64,000 nucleotides of DNA from Pelagicoccus sp. SDUM812003 (GCF_031127815.1 NZ_JARXHY010000006.1:267285-331284), one strand, 5' to 3'; shown: positions 1 through 10,152, counted from the first letter of the stretch. Program-made: numbers and translations. Notes: generated by a model from the letters alone, not told the origin.

Positions 1-1038
1 ACCCGAGTAGCCGTGGCTCAACTGGGTGTATGCGAGCGGCGCCATCAGAAGAAGGCCGAGGGCGCCCAAGGCGATGGAGCGGACGCGGGAAAAGCTTTGA
101 AGCAGCATGCTTTGCCAAGCCCCTAGCAGCATGCCCAGTCCGAGCCAGGCCAGGGGGTAGACGGGGTGCAGGTAGCGCAACTCTCCCGCGGAGCTCTCTA
201 GGGGATTGGCGTCGATGAGGCAGGCCAGCAGGCTTAGACCGACGCCGCAAAGCGTCCACCCCCAGAACGGTCTTGGAGTTTTGGTAGCCAGCAGGTCAAC
301 GGCTTTGGCGGCGACGATGACCAGCAGGACGCTGAAGCCGATCGCGGGATCAAGCCACAGGGACAGGGCGATTGCCAGGGCGTTGAGAGGACCTGGCTTA
401 GGAGGCTGCGTGGAGTCCTTGGTCGGTATCAGTTGAGCGAGAGCCAGAGAAGCGAGCAGAAACGCCCCGATCTCCGGACTCAAGCTACCGGGTATGAACT
501 GGGCCGAAAAGGGAGGGAAAAGGGCGAAGAAGAGGCCTGCTGCGGTGGCGAAGATCGCTCCATATCGTTTCCAGACGAACGCCGAGAGTCCGATGAATGC
601 CATGCCGTGAGCGATAAGCGGCTCCCACAAGGCGGCCCTTTCTACCGCGATGCCGAGCGAGTGGTCGGTCATCAGGTGAATGATCCAAGCGATGCTCGCG
701 AGCCAGAAGGCGTAGAGCCTGGGCATCAACTGCGGCCGACCGTCTTGCGCGGAGTCTCCCAGGTAGGGGTCCGAGCTGAGCAAGCCTTCTTGCAAGAGCT
801 CTTGGGCGTAGGCGATCCAGCGGTAGGTTTCGCCGCGGTTGGTGACTCCCAGAAAGTGTCGCTGCCCGAATTGGTAGCCGGTGGGGGAGCTTGCGTCGAG
901 TTCCGGAGGCGGGTTGCCTTCGAGGCTCAGGTCGCTGGCCCAGCGGAGGTGCGAATGGTCGACGCGCAGCATCAACATCAGCGTCAGCAGCATCGCCGCG
1001 GCGCAGAGAGTCTGGATCCAGGGAAAGGTGCGTTTCAT
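1..1038 (-). CDS. Polytopic membrane protein, GT-C-like, 3' end outside window
   Basis: An open frame starts at ATG 1038 and runs without a stop to base 1, giving at least 346 residues. After a first hydrophobic helix (residues 7-24) comes a polar periplasmic-looking stretch containing TNRGETYRW and AQDGRPQL, then repeated hydrophobic segments to the window edge. This layout, with acidic residues in the first large loop and many helices after it, resembles membrane-embedded sugar transferases of the GT-C fold (PMT/STT3/ArnT-like), but I see no motif that assigns a family. It lies 36 bases downstream of the FG-GAP protein gene on the same strand, so the two are probably co-transcribed. The reading frame is confident; the transferase role is a guess. 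Confidence 0.75.
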   Translation of the reverse strand, partial: MKRTFPWIQTLCAAAMLLTLMLMLRVDHSHLRWASDLSLEGNPPPELDASSPTGYQFGQRHFLGVTNRGETYRWIAYAQELLQEGLLSSDPYLGDSAQDGRPQLMPRLYAFWLASIAWIIHLMTDHSLGIAVERAALWEPLIAHGMAFIGLSAFVWKRYGAIFATAAGLFFALFPPFSAQFIPGSLSPEIGAFLLASLALAQLIPTKDSTQPPKPGPLNALAIALSLWLDPAIGFSVLLVIVAAKAVDLLATKTPRPFWGWTLCGVGLSLLACLIDANPLESSAGELRYLHPVYPLAWLGLGMLLGAWQSMLLQSFSRVRSIALGALGLLLMAPLAYTQLSHGYSG

Positions 1039-1074
1039 GGGAGGAGGGAGGGCGAGGCGTCGTTTTTTTTGAAG

Positions 1075-4000
1075 CTATGGCTGATTCGGTTTGATCAGGA
1101 GCCAGTCTTTGTCGTTCTCCGGCGCGGGGTGGGTGGACTGCGAGCCGTCGGGCCACTGGACGCGCGCTCTGACCAGCGGATTCTCGTCTTGGCTGGCGAC
1201 ATGAAGACGAGGAGCGCTTTGGCTGTGCCAGCCGCCGCCCAGCCCGATTTCGTAGTAGCGGGCGCGACCATCGGCAAATTCAAGCTCGATGCTGGCTCCT
1301 ACGCCCTTGGAATTGCCGGAGCTGTCTTGGAGGGCGATCGTCAGCCAATCCGCATCGGTCTGGCTCTGATTGATCAAGCAGAGGCTGCTGCCGGCATGCT
1401 GCGTGATGAACAGGTCCGGTTTTCCGTCCTTGTTGGGATCCACGATGGCTTGGGCTCGACCATTTCCAGTCACGACGTAGCCGGATTCGAGCGGTTCCAG
1501 GGCGGCGAAGGTACCGTCGCCCAGGCCTTTGAGGTATAGGCCGACCCCGCCTTGGGAGCGTGGCATGGTGGTATCGGTGTTTTGGCTGAGTCCGAGGTCT
1601 GGAATGTTGTCCCCGTCGAAGTCGGCTGCGACCAGTCCGATCACGGGACCGATTTGGGCTACGGGAGGAAAGGGCTGGAAGCGGTAGTCGCCACCGACCT
1701 GGCTGAGAAAGAGACCGGATTGGAAGTTGTCCGCTTCGAAGCGCTGGGCTTTTTCCAGAGCGGATGAGCCGAAGACCTCCGCCAAAGTGGCCTTCGCGTA
1801 GTCGTTGGCGCTCGGATAGGCGCGCTTCACGAAGGGGAGGTAGGCGGCGAGATCGTTGAGCGATCGCAACGGATAGAGCTTTCCGGCGTCGTGCTCCGCT
1901 TCCGCGATCATGCGGGTGCCGTTTTGAGCGAAATCGCCGTAGAAAAGCAGAGCCGGTTCCTCGGGGCTGGCCTCATAGGTGGTGTTCAAGCCCAGGTTTC
2001 CCACCGCGAAGTCCAGTCGGCCGTCGAGGTTGAAATCGGCCGCCGCGATGCCGTTCCACCAGCCTTTGCCCCCGTCCAGAAAGCCGGCGGCCGCGCTTTG
2101 GTCGGCGAAGGCGCCGTCTCCCTCGTTTCTGAAAAAGCGCACGCTGTCCCACTCCAGGGAGACGATCAGGTCGATTCGTCCGTCCCGATCCACGTCCCGA
2201 AACAGGGCATCCTTGACCAAGCCGACGTTTTTCAAGCCTCGGCTCTGATCGGAAATGTCGGTGAATCGTCCGCCATCGTTTCTGAGAAGGTAGCTGCGAG
2301 GCGTCTCCGGATAGCGATCGGGGATCGAGCGCCCGCCCAGAAAGAGGTCGAGATCTCCATCGCCATCGATGTCGCCTGCAGCGGCCGCGCCCGCATTGAG
2401 CGGAAGGGAGGGGAAGTCGGTTTTTGAAAAAGCGCCGCGTCCATCGTTCAGGTAGAGTTTGGTCGCAAAGGCGTCGGGCCATTTTGAACCCTGAGAGCTG
2501 GATGTCGTGACGAGCAGGTCGGGGCTACCGTCTCCATCTGCATCGAAGAGAAGACTGGGGCCTGTTTCCAGAGAGGTCTTGAAGGTTGCAGGCAATGGCA
2601 TTTCTTTGTATCCGCCTTTTGCGTACACGAGCAGTCTGGCGGGCGAGCCAGTCGTGGCGCCGAGGAAAATATCATCGATCTCGTCTCCGTTGACGTCTCC
2701 GACTGCAATTGAGGGGCCAGCTCGATCGGTTCGAAAAGGGATGAACGCTTGCTCGCTGTCTGGCACTTGAGGCTCTGAGGCATCTTCGAATTTGAGGCCG
2801 AAGCTCTCGCTCGTCTCTGCGAAGAGTGGAGGCTCTGTCGACGGAGGGGGCGGTTGCGTCGTTTTATCCTCCTTGATGGTGAAACTATGGTTGACCGGGA
2901 GATCCTCGTACGTTTGCAGCGTCCCAGATGGCCATTGAACGGTGAGGCGATCAATGCGTTGATCGTCGCCCAATCCGAAATGAGCCACAAGTTCGCTGCC
3001 CGAAGCGTATCCGCGGGTCACGACCATCGCACGGGTCTGTTGTCCGCAGGACGCGCTCTCGATCCGCACTACCGCGCCCACCCCGAAGTGGTTCGAAGGA
3101 TCCCCTTGCAGGTAGATCTTAACGCGATTCCCGTCGGTAGACCGATTTTCGAAGAGGCTGAGATTGTCGTCGAGATTGATGTAGGCGATGTCCAGGTCGC
3201 CATCTCCGTCGAAGTCCGCGGTCACGGCTCCAAAGGCCACGCCGACTTCATCCAGCCCCCATTCCTCAGCGACGTTCTGAAAGCCCTCTCCCTGAAGGTT
3301 TCTGTAGGCAAGGTTGGCTTCGTTCAGCACCGGAGAGCGCTTCATGATTCCGATTCGTTGCATGTCCGACAAACCACGCATCATGCGAGCGAGCAGATCG
3401 CTATTGTTCGCTTCCCGAATCATTCCGTTGGTGACATGCAGGTCCTCCCAACCGTCGTTGTCGAAATCCTCGAAACGCACGGACCAGGTCCAGTCGGTCG
3501 CTTCCAGTCCAGCCCAGCAGGCCGCTTCGCGGAAAAAGTCCATGCCTGTGCCCATGTATAGGGCGTTTCGGGTGTACTGCGGAGCGATGCCCTCGGTGGT
3601 GCCTTCTCGCAGCATATCGTTGCGCGAGGCGGCTAGTCCGCGGCGATCCCGCTCACGTGTCGTAGTCGCCATGTCGGCGGCGAGCAAATCGAAGTTTCCG
3701 TCCTTGTTGATGTCGCCGATATCGGCTCCCATGGAGGAGTAGGGCGTGTTGTGGAAGCTCTGGTTTAGAACGTTGGTGAAGGTGCCATCCCCATTGTTAC
3801 GATAGAAGTAGTCGCCCTCGGAAAAGTCGTTGCAAAGGTAGAGATCCGGCCAAAGGTCCCCGTTGTAGTCGAACCAGGTCGCCGCATGGCCGAAGGTGAT
3901 GGCGTCGATGCCCGCCTGCTCGGTGACTTCCACGAAACGACCGTCGCCCAGATTGCGAAACAGCCGGTCCGGACGACCCGTCGGTTCGGTTCCATCTACT

Positions 4001-4647
4001 TGATTTGTAAGCAGTAGCATGTCCACCCAACCGTCGCGATCGTAGTCCGAAAAGGCTCCCACCACGCTGCCGTCCACGATGGCCAGGCCGCGCTTTTCCG
4101 CTTCCTCCTCGAAGGTGCCGTCGCCTTGATTGATGTAGAGCAGATTGGAGGCGTTGTTGCGACAGACGTAGAGATCGAGCCAGCCATCGTTGTTGACATC
4201 GACGAAGGTCGCACCCTGCCGCCAAATCACCGAATCATCCGACTTGAACCAGCTGAAGAGGGAGCGTCCCTCGTCCAGGCCGGCCTTTTCGGTGACGTTT
4301 TCGAAAGTCCAGTCCCCTCGGTTGCGAAAGAGGATTCCGGGCTTGGTCTTGATGCTCACGAACAGATCGACGTTTCCGTCCCCATCGTAGTCGCCTGCCG
4401 CTAGACCTGAGCCCATGGCTCCACCCATGTACTCGCGGTAGCGACTAGACCACATCAGTGGATCGTCGTAGGGATTCATGGCCTGGATGCCGGTGGACTC
4501 CGCGGATCGCTTCGCAAACAGCGAGCCACCGTCGTTCTCGATACGAGACTTCAGAGGAGCCTGGGAAATGGTCGCACTCGACGGCGAAGCGAACACGGCG
4601 GTTAAGCCTGCGAAAAGGATAGAGCGAGCGCCTGGGGTGAATCTCAT
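1075..4647 (-). CDS. Secreted FG-GAP/VCBS repeat protein with two ASPIC/UnbV domains (CRTAC1-like)
   Basis: 1190 residues. I start it at ATG 4647 because MRFTPGARSILFAGLTAVFA begins a clean signal peptide; the longer frame to 4743 adds 32 residues that do not look like an export signal. The protein consists of FG-GAP calcium-binding repeats (many D-x-D/N-x-DG motifs such as DYDGDGNVDLF and DFDGDGDLDIAY), an ASPIC/UnbV domain at about 515-592, a second block of FG-GAP repeats, and a second ASPIC/UnbV domain at about 1110-1187. FG-GAP repeats form seven-bladed propellers outside the inner membrane, usually binding ligands or cell-surface partners. The doubled arrangement suggests a tandem duplication of a CRTAC1-like unit. 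Ligand unknown. It is divergent from the TonB receptor, with a palindromic operator between them, and is followed by the membrane protein gene. Confidence 0.85.
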   Translation of the reverse strand: MRFTPGARSILFAGLTAVFASPSSATISQAPLKSRIENDGGSLFAKRSAESTGIQAMNPYDDPLMWSSRYREYMGGAMGSGLAAGDYDGDGNVDLFVSIKTKPGILFRNRGDWTFENVTEKAGLDEGRSLFSWFKSDDSVIWRQGATFVDVNNDGWLDLYVCRNNASNLLYINQGDGTFEEEAEKRGLAIVDGSVVGAFSDYDRDGWVDMLLLTNQVDGTEPTGRPDRLFRNLGDGRFVEVTEQAGIDAITFGHAATWFDYNGDLWPDLYLCNDFSEGDYFYRNNGDGTFTNVLNQSFHNTPYSSMGADIGDINKDGNFDLLAADMATTTRERDRRGLAASRNDMLREGTTEGIAPQYTRNALYMGTGMDFFREAACWAGLEATDWTWSVRFEDFDNDGWEDLHVTNGMIREANNSDLLARMMRGLSDMQRIGIMKRSPVLNEANLAYRNLQGEGFQNVAEEWGLDEVGVAFGAVTADFDGDGDLDIAYINLDDNLSLFENRSTDGNRVKIYLQGDPSNHFGVGAVVRIESASCGQQTRAMVVTRGYASGSELVAHFGLGDDQRIDRLTVQWPSGTLQTYEDLPVNHSFTIKEDKTTQPPPPSTEPPLFAETSESFGLKFEDASEPQVPDSEQAFIPFRTDRAGPSIAVGDVNGDEIDDIFLGATTGSPARLLVYAKGGYKEMPLPATFKTSLETGPSLLFDADGDGSPDLLVTTSSSQGSKWPDAFATKLYLNDGRGAFSKTDFPSLPLNAGAAAAGDIDGDGDLDLFLGGRSIPDRYPETPRSYLLRNDGGRFTDISDQSRGLKNVGLVKDALFRDVDRDGRIDLIVSLEWDSVRFFRNEGDGAFADQSAAAGFLDGGKGWWNGIAAADFNLDGRLDFAVGNLGLNTTYEASPEEPALLFYGDFAQNGTRMIAEAEHDAGKLYPLRSLNDLAAYLPFVKRAYPSANDYAKATLAEVFGSSALEKAQRFEADNFQSGLFLSQVGGDYRFQPFPPVAQIGPVIGLVAADFDGDNIPDLGLSQNTDTTMPRSQGGVGLYLKGLGDGTFAALEPLESGYVVTGNGRAQAIVDPNKDGKPDLFITQHAGSSLCLINQSQTDADWLTIALQDSSGNSKGVGASIELEFADGRARYYEIGLGGGWHSQSAPRLHVASQDENPLVRARVQWPDGSQSTHPAPENDKDWLLIKPNQP

Positions 4648-5075
4648 GTGGTTTGGTTCAGGGAAAATCGACGCTTGAATCAGGCTGGATTGGAGCGGGG
4701 CGGCCAGCATTTCGCGACGATGTAGGCGGTGAATGATTGGCATGCTGAAAATGCCGCATTTAGGTGCAACCTGACATTGGTTATATCTTAACTTATGACC
4801 TAGGTTATATCGATCGTATAACTGGTAATGTTAGGTCGCAATCGGGCGCTTGGATGTCGCAAAAAGCCCGTAGACCGGAGGGGAAGGGGCTTGGTATGAT
4901 AGCGGTCCCTATACGTGTGGCTGGATGGTTGTTTTTTCACTCTCCGGCAGATTCATTTTCGCCCCGCCCTTACTTGATTATATTCCCCTCAAACGGAACT
5001 CGAGGTCCGGTGGGTCGCATTTGTTTCGTCAGCGTTTGGGACCATTGAACTACTCACTAAATATAGCAAAACCTG
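4648..5075. promoter_or_regulatory. Divergent intergenic region between FG-GAP gene and TonB receptor
   Basis: 428 bases with no credible gene. It must hold promoters for both directions. It contains the 16-bp palindrome at 4794-4809 and extra half-sites: GGTTATAT at 4779-4786 repeats exactly 24 bases later at 4803-4810, and TATAAC at 4818-4823 lies 24 bases after TATGAC at 4794. I could not place a convincing -35/-10 pair or Shine-Dalgarno site. Confidence 0.5.
4794..4809. promoter_or_regulatory. Palindromic operator, copy 1
   Basis: TATGACCTAGGTTATA is a palindrome with one mismatched pair (G4797 against T4806). The same sequence with one to three changes lies at 16515, 25106 and 27546, all outside genes. 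It is 266 bases upstream of the TonB receptor start and 147 bases upstream of the FG-GAP gene start. The likely ligand is the XylR-like regulator encoded at 15086-16387; this is inference from co-location. Confidence 0.6.
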
Positions 5076-8000
5076 ATGATAAACAATATGCCTCATAAGC
5101 TTATAAAGCCTGCCGGATGCGTCCTCGCTTCGGTAGTTTTGCCTGTGGCGGTGATGGCTCAGAGTGGTGGCAGCGAAGTCGACGAAGAAGAAGTGTTCAC
5201 ACTGTCTCCTTTCGAAGTATCCGCTGACGCCAATTCCGGCTACTCCGCTGCCACTACCCTGGCTGGCAACCGTCTGCAGACTGAGCTCAAAGACCTGGGA
5301 ACCTCCCTTTCGGTTTACACCGAGGAGTTCCTCAACGACATTGGCGCTACCGACAACAGCACCTTGCTGAAGTACACGCTCGGAACCGAAGTCGGCGGCG
5401 TGTATGGCAACTACTCCGGCTCCGGAGGGGGAACCGATCCTAACACCAGCGCCTCCCTCAGCCCTCAGTCGACTAACCGCGTGCGAGGCTTGGTCTCTGC
5501 TGACAACACCCGCAACCTCTACCTCTCCAGCATTCCTTGGGATGGATACAACGTGGATGGCGTAGACATCCAGCGTGGTCCTAACGCGATCCTGTTCGGA
5601 CAAGGCAGCCCCGGCGGTGTGATCAACACCCGCATGAAGGAAGCCCAGTGGGACAACTCCAACCAGGTTTCCATCCGTATCGACGAATACGGTAGCGTGC
5701 GCGCTTCAGTCGACCTCAACCGCGTATTGATCGAGGATCAACTGGCGGTGCGCTTCGCGGCAGTGGACAACAATGCCAAGTTCAAGCAGGACCCGGCCTT
5801 CGATGACATCCAGCGCCAGTACTTCACTGTCCGCTACGAGCCGGAATTCCTGAAATCGGAAAACGCCCGCTCGATCTTCAAGGCGAGCGTCGAAATGGGC
5901 GACGGGGAGAGCAATCGTCCCCGCAACATGCCGCCGAAGGATCGCGTCACTCCGTTCTTCACTGATCTGGACAAGCAACTCTTCGACGTGGCTTGGGGAA
6001 ATGACCGCACGTTAGAGATTCCAGGACGTGGCGCTGCGGAGAGTCAGGACTGGGACAACAATGCGAATCCTAATTACGTAGAGAGAATCGGAAATCAAAC
6101 CAATGGCACTGGCTACGCTGGTTACTTTGGTGGCTCGATTTTCTATTACATGCCGGGTGAGTCAGAACCGGTGTTCGGACTAGCCCCGAATGCCGTTTCC
6201 TACCTCGGGCTAGATTCTACTGGAGAACGCGACGGAACAATTGGCGGTCTCGCCAATGGAAATCCTCATGGACTCGGTGGCTATCGCGAATACGCCCAGT
6301 ACAAAGGCCTACCATTCGCAAGTTTGACCAAGGACAAGTTCATCACTGATCCCTCCATATTCGATTTCTACAACAACCTGCTCGATGGCGACATCAAGCG
6401 TGAGTGGCAGAATTTCGATTCCGTGGAAGCTTCCTTGAGCCAGACCTTCTTCGGCGATACCATGGGCTTTGACATCGGTTACCATAAAGAGAGCTACCTC
6501 TCTGGTGGATACAACCCGGTGCAAGATACACTCAACATCGATGTTAACAGCCGTTTTGCTGATGGTTCCAATACCCCAGAAACGGGCTGGTATACCGATG
6601 GCACCGTCAACCCAGGCGCGGGCCGCGCATTCGTCCGTCTCGGCAATGCCAAGGGCGAGTCCGTTACGGATCGCGAAAGCTGGCGAGCGACTGCCTTCTT
6701 CTCACACGACTTCAACAAGGCAGATGGAAACTGGCTGACTCGCTTCCTCGGCAAGCACACCATCACCGGAATGGGCTCCAAGGACGAGTATCTGAACACT
6801 TCGCAAAGATGGCGTTCCAGCACCTTTGTCGGTGATTACTACCAGCATCCACAGTTTGCAGAGATCAAGGACAACAACGGCCGTTTCTGGGCGGACTTCG
6901 TGCCGATGCAGAATGTCTACCTCAGTGGAAATCTGCAAGGAGCGACGCTTGGACAAGATCTCGGAATTCGGTATCCGACCGCAGCTCCGCAGTTTGCGGA
7001 CACCATGAACCTGCGTTACTTCGACTCCACTTGGATTCACCCAACGGATCCGGAAGCGGCAGGTTATGTCGACCCGGGCGCAGTTTGGTATAACCAAATA
7101 TCCGCTGGTACTGAAGGTGGTCCAGTCGAGTCAACACAGTCAGAGAACCCCGCCAACTATGTCGGATGGGGCACACGCCAAGTTCGGCTTATGACGGATT
7201 CGACCGCTCAGAATCGCGATTTCCTCACCGAAAGCCGTGCCTGGGACGATCGCTACAACGATGCCTACGCCTTTGTTTGGCAGGGTAAGTTCTGGGATGA
7301 TTCCCTCGTAGCTACTGCTGGTATTCGTAACGACGAAGTCGGGCAGGTACGCACCACTTGGGAAACGGACGATTCCGCAGTTTATCCAACTGAAATCCCT
7401 TACACGGTGAACGAAACGGGACCGTTTGAAGAAGAGTCGAAGAGCTGGGGCTTGGTTGCTCACTTGAACGATCTGCCATTCCTTGGCGAGGTGGTCGACA
7501 AGCTGCCAGTCAACGTCAGCGTGTCGTACAACAAGTCCAACAACTTCCAGACCGGTCAGGTCTACGTGGACTATTGGGGTCAACCTTTGCCGCTTCCTGA
7601 GGGTAACACCGAGGATATGGGCATCATGGTCGCGACCAAAGACGGCAAGTACTCGGTTAAGCTCAACAAGTTCGAATCTGACGTGCAGAACAACGTGGGC
7701 ACCGGTTTGGCTTTCTGGCTCTACGGAAACAACATCGGCATCTACGCTTCTGCGTATCACCAGCACAAGTACAACTACGAGGTTCGCGGTAATCCCGATA
7801 GCACTCGTCATGGAGATGGCATCATATCAAATCTGCCAGCTCCTACTAACGAGAATCCAAACCGGAGATGGAACTTCGACTACCAGCCTTTGGACGGACA
7901 AACTCAGGCTGAAGCCGAAGCCCTCGAAATCGCAGTTATCAATGCTTATGACCAATGGCTTGAGGAGATGGCTCCTCTGCCGCAGTTGATGGCGGAAGCT

Positions 8001-8762
8001 TGGAGCTTCGCTTGGGATGGTTCCGACTTCACCGAGCAGGGACTTCCATTCCGTTTCACGGATGACATCAAGGCCGAAGGTTACGAGCTCGAGCTTCATG
8101 CTCAGATCACCGAAAACTGGCGCATGACCATGAATGCCTCTCGCATCAAGTCCTACCGCGACAACCTCGGTCAGACATTGGCCCCTGGTGGTGAAATGAC
8201 CATGATCGACTATTTGCTCGATTTCAACGAACGCTTGAACACCACCGCTATGGGCGATCTTCGCATCTGGGCTCCCGGTGGCGCAAATGCTCGCGACAAC
8301 TGGAATGGCTATGCAGATGGCGACATCAAGGCTCGTCTGGCGGAAGAAGGAACAGTTGTTCCTGAAAACCGTCTCTGGCACGTGAACTTCGTGACCAACT
8401 ACGACTTCAACGACGGCAAGTTCAAGGGCTTCAGCATCGGTGGTTCCGCTCGCTACCAGTCCGCGGCTACGCTCGCCTACAAGCCATACTACGACGTGTC
8501 CGAGTTCACTGGTCGTGAGTTCCTCGCGTACGATCTGGACACTCCCTACAAGGACGATGCTCAGTTGGACTTCGACCTTTGGGTTGGTTATGGAAAGCCG
8601 ATCATGAACGACAAGATCGACTGGAGAGTACAGCTCAACATAGCCAACGTGGGTGTTGGAGACGAACTCGTCCCCATCACGGTACAGCCCGACGGCACCC
8701 CTGCAGCGTATCGCATCAAAGCTCCGCAGCAGATCTTCCTGACCAATACATTCTCGTTCTAG
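5076..8762 (+). CDS. TonB-dependent outer-membrane receptor
   Basis: 1228 residues with a signal peptide (about 1-28, ending VMAQ), then an acidic stretch and EVFTLSPFEVSA, the N-terminal signature I know from Opitutaceae TonB receptors. A plug domain follows (about 50-230; GNRLQTELKDLGTSLSVYT, VDIQRGPNAILFG, GGVINT), then a long beta-barrel ending in the aromatic residue pattern NTFSF. Such receptors import oligosaccharides, siderophores or other large ligands using TonB energy. No SusD-like partner is present. Its neighbours are an FG-GAP protein and a TPR protein downstream, and the 16-bp palindrome upstream links it to the glycoside hydrolases of this window, so a sugar oligomer is the most likely substrate. 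ATG 5088 is a possible alternative start; neither start has a good ribosome site. Confidence 0.93.
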   Translation: MINNMPHKLIKPAGCVLASVVLPVAVMAQSGGSEVDEEEVFTLSPFEVSADANSGYSAATTLAGNRLQTELKDLGTSLSVYTEEFLNDIGATDNSTLLKYTLGTEVGGVYGNYSGSGGGTDPNTSASLSPQSTNRVRGLVSADNTRNLYLSSIPWDGYNVDGVDIQRGPNAILFGQGSPGGVINTRMKEAQWDNSNQVSIRIDEYGSVRASVDLNRVLIEDQLAVRFAAVDNNAKFKQDPAFDDIQRQYFTVRYEPEFLKSENARSIFKASVEMGDGESNRPRNMPPKDRVTPFFTDLDKQLFDVAWGNDRTLEIPGRGAAESQDWDNNANPNYVERIGNQTNGTGYAGYFGGSIFYYMPGESEPVFGLAPNAVSYLGLDSTGERDGTIGGLANGNPHGLGGYREYAQYKGLPFASLTKDKFITDPSIFDFYNNLLDGDIKREWQNFDSVEASLSQTFFGDTMGFDIGYHKESYLSGGYNPVQDTLNIDVNSRFADGSNTPETGWYTDGTVNPGAGRAFVRLGNAKGESVTDRESWRATAFFSHDFNKADGNWLTRFLGKHTITGMGSKDEYLNTSQRWRSSTFVGDYYQHPQFAEIKDNNGRFWADFVPMQNVYLSGNLQGATLGQDLGIRYPTAAPQFADTMNLRYFDSTWIHPTDPEAAGYVDPGAVWYNQISAGTEGGPVESTQSENPANYVGWGTRQVRLMTDSTAQNRDFLTESRAWDDRYNDAYAFVWQGKFWDDSLVATAGIRNDEVGQVRTTWETDDSAVYPTEIPYTVNETGPFEEESKSWGLVAHLNDLPFLGEVVDKLPVNVSVSYNKSNNFQTGQVYVDYWGQPLPLPEGNTEDMGIMVATKDGKYSVKLNKFESDVQNNVGTGLAFWLYGNNIGIYASAYHQHKYNYEVRGNPDSTRHGDGIISNLPAPTNENPNRRWNFDYQPLDGQTQAEAEALEIAVINAYDQWLEEMAPLPQLMAEAWSFAWDGSDFTEQGLPFRFTDDIKAEGYELELHAQITENWRMTMNASRIKSYRDNLGQTLAPGGEMTMIDYLLDFNERLNTTAMGDLRIWAPGGANARDNWNGYADGDIKARLAEEGTVVPENRLWHVNFVTNYDFNDGKFKGFSIGGSARYQSAATLAYKPYYDVSEFTGREFLAYDLDTPYKDDAQLDFDLWVGYGKPIMNDKIDWRVQLNIANVGVGDELVPITVQPDGTPAAYRIKAPQQIFLTNTFSF

Positions 8763-8787
8763 TCTAGGAAAATACGCTATTACTACT

Positions 8788-8820
8788 CGCCCCCGGATCC
8801 GTCCGGGGGCGATTTTAGTT
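8788..8820 (+). terminator. Rho-independent terminator after TonB receptor
   Basis: CGCCCCCGGA and TCCGGGGGCG form a perfect 10-bp stem (8788-8797 with 8802-8811) with a four-base loop, followed by ATTTTAGTTTTC. It lies 26 bases after the receptor stop codon and probably separates the receptor transcript from the FG-GAP/TPR pair, at least in part. Confidence 0.85.
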
Positions 8821-8909
8821 TTCAAGGATTGGCTGTATACGAATTACAACTACCATGGCTGATCTAAACTTGTTTGTTAGATACACTCCTCGATGGAGGG
8901 ATGCCTCAG

Positions 8910-10151
8910 ATGAAGTACCAGTTGTTTAAGATCTCTCTCGGCGTAATAGCAGGGGCGTTATGCCTAAACTCCGTTTCAGCGGGGTCGGACTCCTTGCAGC
9001 CCCTAGCGGTGGGAATGGAGGCGAAAGGCGAACCATGGGTGAGCAACGTGCGCATCGCGGACTTGAACCAGGATGGCCTGCCCGATATTTTAGCCTGCGA
9101 AGGACGGCTCAACCAGGTGAGTTGGCTTCGCCAAGAGTCTCCCGGCGTGTTCGAGGAAAGCATCATTGCAGAGCTCGCTCCCGGACCCGTTTTTACGGAA
9201 ATCGTCGATCTGAATGACGATGGGCTGATGGACGTGCTGGTGGCTTGTATGGGAATCGTGATACCGAATAATGGCCGGATCGGCTCGGTTCTCCTGTTGG
9301 AAAATCAAGGAGATGGAACTTTCGAGCAGAGCACGTTGCTGCAGGATGTCCCTCGCGTCACCTATGTGACTTGGGGCGACTTGAATGGCGACGGATTGAA
9401 AGACTTGGTCGTTGGAGCCTTCGGCTTCTTCGATGGGGAAATTCGATGGATGGAGAATTTGGGAAACAACACCTTTAAGAGCCACCCGTTGCTTGACCTT
9501 TCGGGCACTATCCACGCCCCCGTTTGCGATGTGGATGGAGATGGCGACCTGGATATCGTGGCCCTGGTATCTCAGGACTGGGAGGAAATTCATGTTTTTG
9601 AGAACGACGGAGCCGGCAATTTCGAGGGAAGAGTCGCGTACGGCGCGCTCAATAAGGATTTTGGAAGCAGCGGCCTTTGCGTCGCTGACGTAGACGACGA
9701 CGGAAGTATCGACATTGTGTATACAAATGGCGACGGTCTGGACTATTCCACTCCTGGACCGCGATCTTGGCACGGACTGCAATGGCTGCGCAACGATGGC
9801 ACGGGCCAGTTCGAATATCGGCGCATCGCGGATCTGCCGGGAGCTCACAGCCCGCTGGTAGTGGATTACGATGGAGACGGAAGAAAAGACATCGTGGTCG
9901 TCAGCGCCTACAACGACTGGAGTTCGCCCGATGCGGTGTCACTAGTCTGCTATTTGCAGATGGCGAACAAAGAGTTCGAGAAAACGGTTCTAGCTCACGA
10001 ACCAACGCATTTGATTTCGGTGGATGGGGCGGATATGGATGGAGATGGACAAGTGGAATTCGTCACCGGAGCTTTCATGTACTATCCACCTTTTGACAAC
10101 ATTAGCCGCGTGACCTACTGGGACCGCCCTCTCTCTAGCAAGAATCGTTAA
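8910..10151 (+). CDS. Secreted FG-GAP/VCBS repeat protein
   Basis: 413 residues. The start at ATG 8910 is set by GGAGGG at 8895-8900, nine bases ahead, and by the signal peptide that begins there (MKYQLFKISLGVIAGALCL, cleaved near SVSA). The in-frame ATG at 8901 lies directly after the ribosome site and is unlikely. The mature protein is a single propeller of calcium-binding FG-GAP repeats (DLNQDGLPDIL, DLNDDGLMDVLV, DVDGDGDLDIVAL, DYDGDGRKDIVVV). It has no ASPIC/UnbV domain, unlike the protein at 1075-4647. The stop codon is one base before the TPR gene start, so the two are translated as a pair. A role in surface binding of the receptor's ligand is plausible but unproven. Confidence 0.85.
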   Translation: MKYQLFKISLGVIAGALCLNSVSAGSDSLQPLAVGMEAKGEPWVSNVRIADLNQDGLPDILACEGRLNQVSWLRQESPGVFEESIIAELAPGPVFTEIVDLNDDGLMDVLVACMGIVIPNNGRIGSVLLLENQGDGTFEQSTLLQDVPRVTYVTWGDLNGDGLKDLVVGAFGFFDGEIRWMENLGNNTFKSHPLLDLSGTIHAPVCDVDGDGDLDIVALVSQDWEEIHVFENDGAGNFEGRVAYGALNKDFGSSGLCVADVDDDGSIDIVYTNGDGLDYSTPGPRSWHGLQWLRNDGTGQFEYRRIADLPGAHSPLVVDYDGDGRKDIVVVSAYNDWSSPDAVSLVCYLQMANKEFEKTVLAHEPTHLISVDGADMDGDGQVEFVTGAFMYYPPFDNISRVTYWDRPLSSKNR

Positions 10152-10152
10152 G

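Noticed and set aside
433..1539. 368-residue plus-strand frame
   Set aside because: Runs antisense across two minus-strand genes with clear protein features; itself has none.
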